In this document: in pieces, positions 23,886 to 25,332 of the stretch | Layout of the letters: the number at the start of each line of letters is the position of its first letter | Position numbering within the stretch: position 1 is the stretch's first letter | Made by a program: the position numbers and the translations under genes | Assembly (NCBI GenBank): GCA_021734045.1 | Contig: JAIPJR010000043.1 | Span: forward strand, 1-25,332 | DNA: 25,332 nucleotides | From: Fidelibacterota bacterium | Lineage (GTDB): Bacteria > Fidelibacterota > UBA8477 | Direction of reading: 5' to 3' | Notes under the pieces: model-generated | What the model was told of the DNA's origin: nothing | The model's database searches: none | The model's input: only the letters and a program-made list of their open reading frames with translations

Positions 23886-25226
23886 ATGAGCACATTAACC
23901 CATGTCATCAAGCGTGATGGTTCCAAAGTCCCCTATACAAAAACCCGTATCGCCAATGCCATTTACCGGGCGGCAGTTGCCGTGGGCGGTCGTGATAAGC
24001 ACCGGGCGGATGAGTTGGCAGATCAGGTGACCGATTTGCTGAATCAGACCTATGGCTCGAAACGGTTTGCCGCTGTGGAGGAAATCCAGGATATCGTGGA
24101 AAAAGTGCTGATTGAAAACGGCCATGCCAAAGTCGCCAAAGCTTACATTTTGTATCGTGCCGAGCAGCGCATGCGCCACCGGGTCAAATCCCACGAGCGC
24201 GCCACCCACACCGGCAATATTCCGTATAAAAAAATCTGGGAAACCTATGTGTGGGCAGTGGATCACAATGTCCATACCATTCACCAGCTGAATGAGCGCA
24301 TTTCAAAAGGTGAATTTCCCGACATTGTGAAGGAATCGGATCAGGCTTACGAAGAGGATATTCAAACTGCCGCTGAAATTATCGCGAACCGGGGCGATGT
24401 ACACATTGTTATCGTAGCCGGACCCTCCTCATCCGGGAAAACCACCACCACCACCAAGTTGGCGGAATACCTGAAAACCAAGGGGCTGGGATTGGTGGAG
24501 CTAAATGTGGACAATTATTTCTTCGACCTGGAGCTCCATCCCAAAGATGAATTTGGTGACTATGATTTTGAAACACCTCAAGCCCTTGATTTGGAGCTGA
24601 TTAACCAGCACATCCGCCAACTGCTAGCGGGGAAAGAGATCCTCACCCCTCGCTATGATTTCAAATCGGGTAAGCGCACGCTGAATCAGATTCCCATGCG
24701 TGTGGCAGAAAATGAGATTATTCTCATCGACAGCCTTCACGGACTGTATGGTGCCATGACCGCCGGTATTTCAGCGGAAGCCATTTTCCGAGTGTACATC
24801 GAGACCCTGCTCCAGATGAAGGGTCCCAACAACAAATTCATCCGCTGGACCGATTTGCGGCTTATGCGCCGCATGGTGCGCGATTCGTTGCATCGGGGAT
24901 ACGCACCGGAACAGACGCTGACCCACTGGCACTATGTCCGCAGCGCCGAGTTGCAGCATATCATCCCGGCGGTAAACAGCGCCGACTACGTCGTGAATGG
25001 TGCCGTCCCTTACGAATTACCAGTGATGCAGCCACGGTTGCTGAATTATTTCCGGGAGTGGGAGCAGAAGTACGCCAAGGATCCCCGGCGTGCCGATGCC
25101 TATGTCCGGGCGAAGCGGGTGCGCGAGCTTTTGGAAATGGTTACCCCGGTTGAAGATGATTCACCCATCCCGCCCACCAGCCATATCCGGGAGTTTATCG
25201 GCGGGCTGGTGTATGATGTGCATTAG
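23886..25226 (+). CDS. ATP-cone/uridine kinase (PRK family) fusion
   Basis: The 446-residue protein joins two known modules. Residues about 5-95 form an ATP-cone (VIKRDGSKVPYTKTRIANAI ... GHAKVAKAYILYR), the nucleotide-sensing domain of ribonucleotide reductases and NrdR. Residues about 170-400 form a phosphoribulokinase/uridine kinase fold: Walker A GPSSSGKT (179-186), DNYFFD (209-214), YDFETPQALD (226-235), RYDFKSGKR, and IDSLHGL as Walker B. The second half (RWTDLRLMRRMVRDSLHRGY) matches bacterial nucleoside kinases that more often carry a TGS-like N-terminus. It should phosphorylate a nucleoside such as uridine; the ATP-cone suggests allosteric control by ATP/dATP. It starts three bases after the TPM gene. 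Confidence 0.85.
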   Translation: MSTLTHVIKRDGSKVPYTKTRIANAIYRAAVAVGGRDKHRADELADQVTDLLNQTYGSKRFAAVEEIQDIVEKVLIENGHAKVAKAYILYRAEQRMRHRVKSHERATHTGNIPYKKIWETYVWAVDHNVHTIHQLNERISKGEFPDIVKESDQAYEEDIQTAAEIIANRGDVHIVIVAGPSSSGKTTTTTKLAEYLKTKGLGLVELNVDNYFFDLELHPKDEFGDYDFETPQALDLELINQHIRQLLAGKEILTPRYDFKSGKRTLNQIPMRVAENEIILIDSLHGLYGAMTAGISAEAIFRVYIETLLQMKGPNNKFIRWTDLRLMRRMVRDSLHRGYAPEQTLTHWHYVRSAELQHIIPAVNSADYVVNGAVPYELPVMQPRLLNYFREWEQKYAKDPRRADAYVRAKRVRELLEMVTPVEDDSPIPPTSHIREFIGGLVYDVH

Positions 25227-25266
25227 AATAATCGTGGATCCGATAATAAAGCCATCAATGGGGTAA

Positions 25267-25332
25267 ATGGTAAAATATCGACTATATATTGATGAGAGTG
25301 GGAATCCGGACCTTGAAAGCTCAGAAAATCCA
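25267..25332 (+). CDS. DUF3800 protein, 5' end only (cut by window edge)
   Basis: The last 66 bases open with ATG and run without a stop to the end of the window: 22 codons beginning MVKYRLYIDESGNPDL. The YIDESGN motif at the N-terminus is the signature of DUF3800, a family with an RNase H-like fold often found in mobile or defence-associated contexts. Four G bases at 25260-25263 precede the ATG as a weak SD. Everything beyond residue 22 is unseen. Confidence 0.75.
   Translation, partial: MVKYRLYIDESGNPDLESSENP

Noticed and set aside
1-25332. CRISPR array, prophage, insertion sequence or defence operon
   Set aside because: No regularly spaced repeats, transposase, integrase or phage structural genes are visible; vapBC is the only toxin-antitoxin pair, and DUF3800 is seen only at its first 22 codons.

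Overview
The window reads as a bacterial chromosome segment, densely coded and close to 50% GC by eye. The gene content suggests a member of the Fibrobacterota-Chlorobiota-Bacteroidota (FCB) assemblage or a neighbour such as Neomarinimicrobiota, Calditrichota or KSB1. The clues are a DUF2723/TMEM260-like O-glycosyltransferase with C-terminal TPRs, a type-3 (archaeal-like) ProRS, a small PC4-domain protein, a DUF2007 protein and exported Zn peptidases. Many genes have clear Shine-Dalgarno (SD) sites, which argues against typical Bacteroidota. The phylum is an inference; no rRNA or tRNA gene was found.

Layout. 1-2221: accessory-looking stretch with relic repeats, an exported CapA-type protein and a vapBC toxin-antitoxin pair with a nested inverted repeat in front of it. 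2222-5077: a glutaryl-CoA dehydrogenase-like enzyme, divergent from a FetAB-type ABC exporter. 5201-7088 (minus): exported M28 peptidase followed by a PC4-like protein. 7231-14612 (plus): DUF2007 protein, hisS, a CLC channel with a C-terminal TrkA_C domain, a TrmH/SpoU methyltransferase that probably starts at ATT, and the DUF2723 membrane glycosyltransferase. A strong terminator follows, then a GT2 glycosyltransferase (14706-15773). 15829-23002 (minus): nine genes transcribed in the order proS; three small exported proteins; an MFS transporter; an SMP-30-like lipoprotein; a frameshifted DODA-type dioxygenase; and a GNAT acetyltransferase. 23397-25226 (plus): a TPM-domain protein and an ATP-cone/uridine-kinase fusion. 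The start of a DUF3800 gene is cut by the window edge.

How the genes fit together. Translation (hisS, proS, trmH) and envelope functions (DUF2723, GT2, M28, exported proteins, CLC, MFS, FetAB) dominate. No defence island, CRISPR array, prophage or insertion sequence is visible. The most notable observations are the non-canonical ATT start for trmH, the ATP-cone/uridine-kinase fusion, the one-base frameshift in the dioxygenase, the uncharacterised three-gene exported cassette at 19536-21429, and the unusual filter and inner-gate residues of the CLC protein. I do not see a clear-cut new multi-gene system; the three-gene exported cassette is the nearest candidate.
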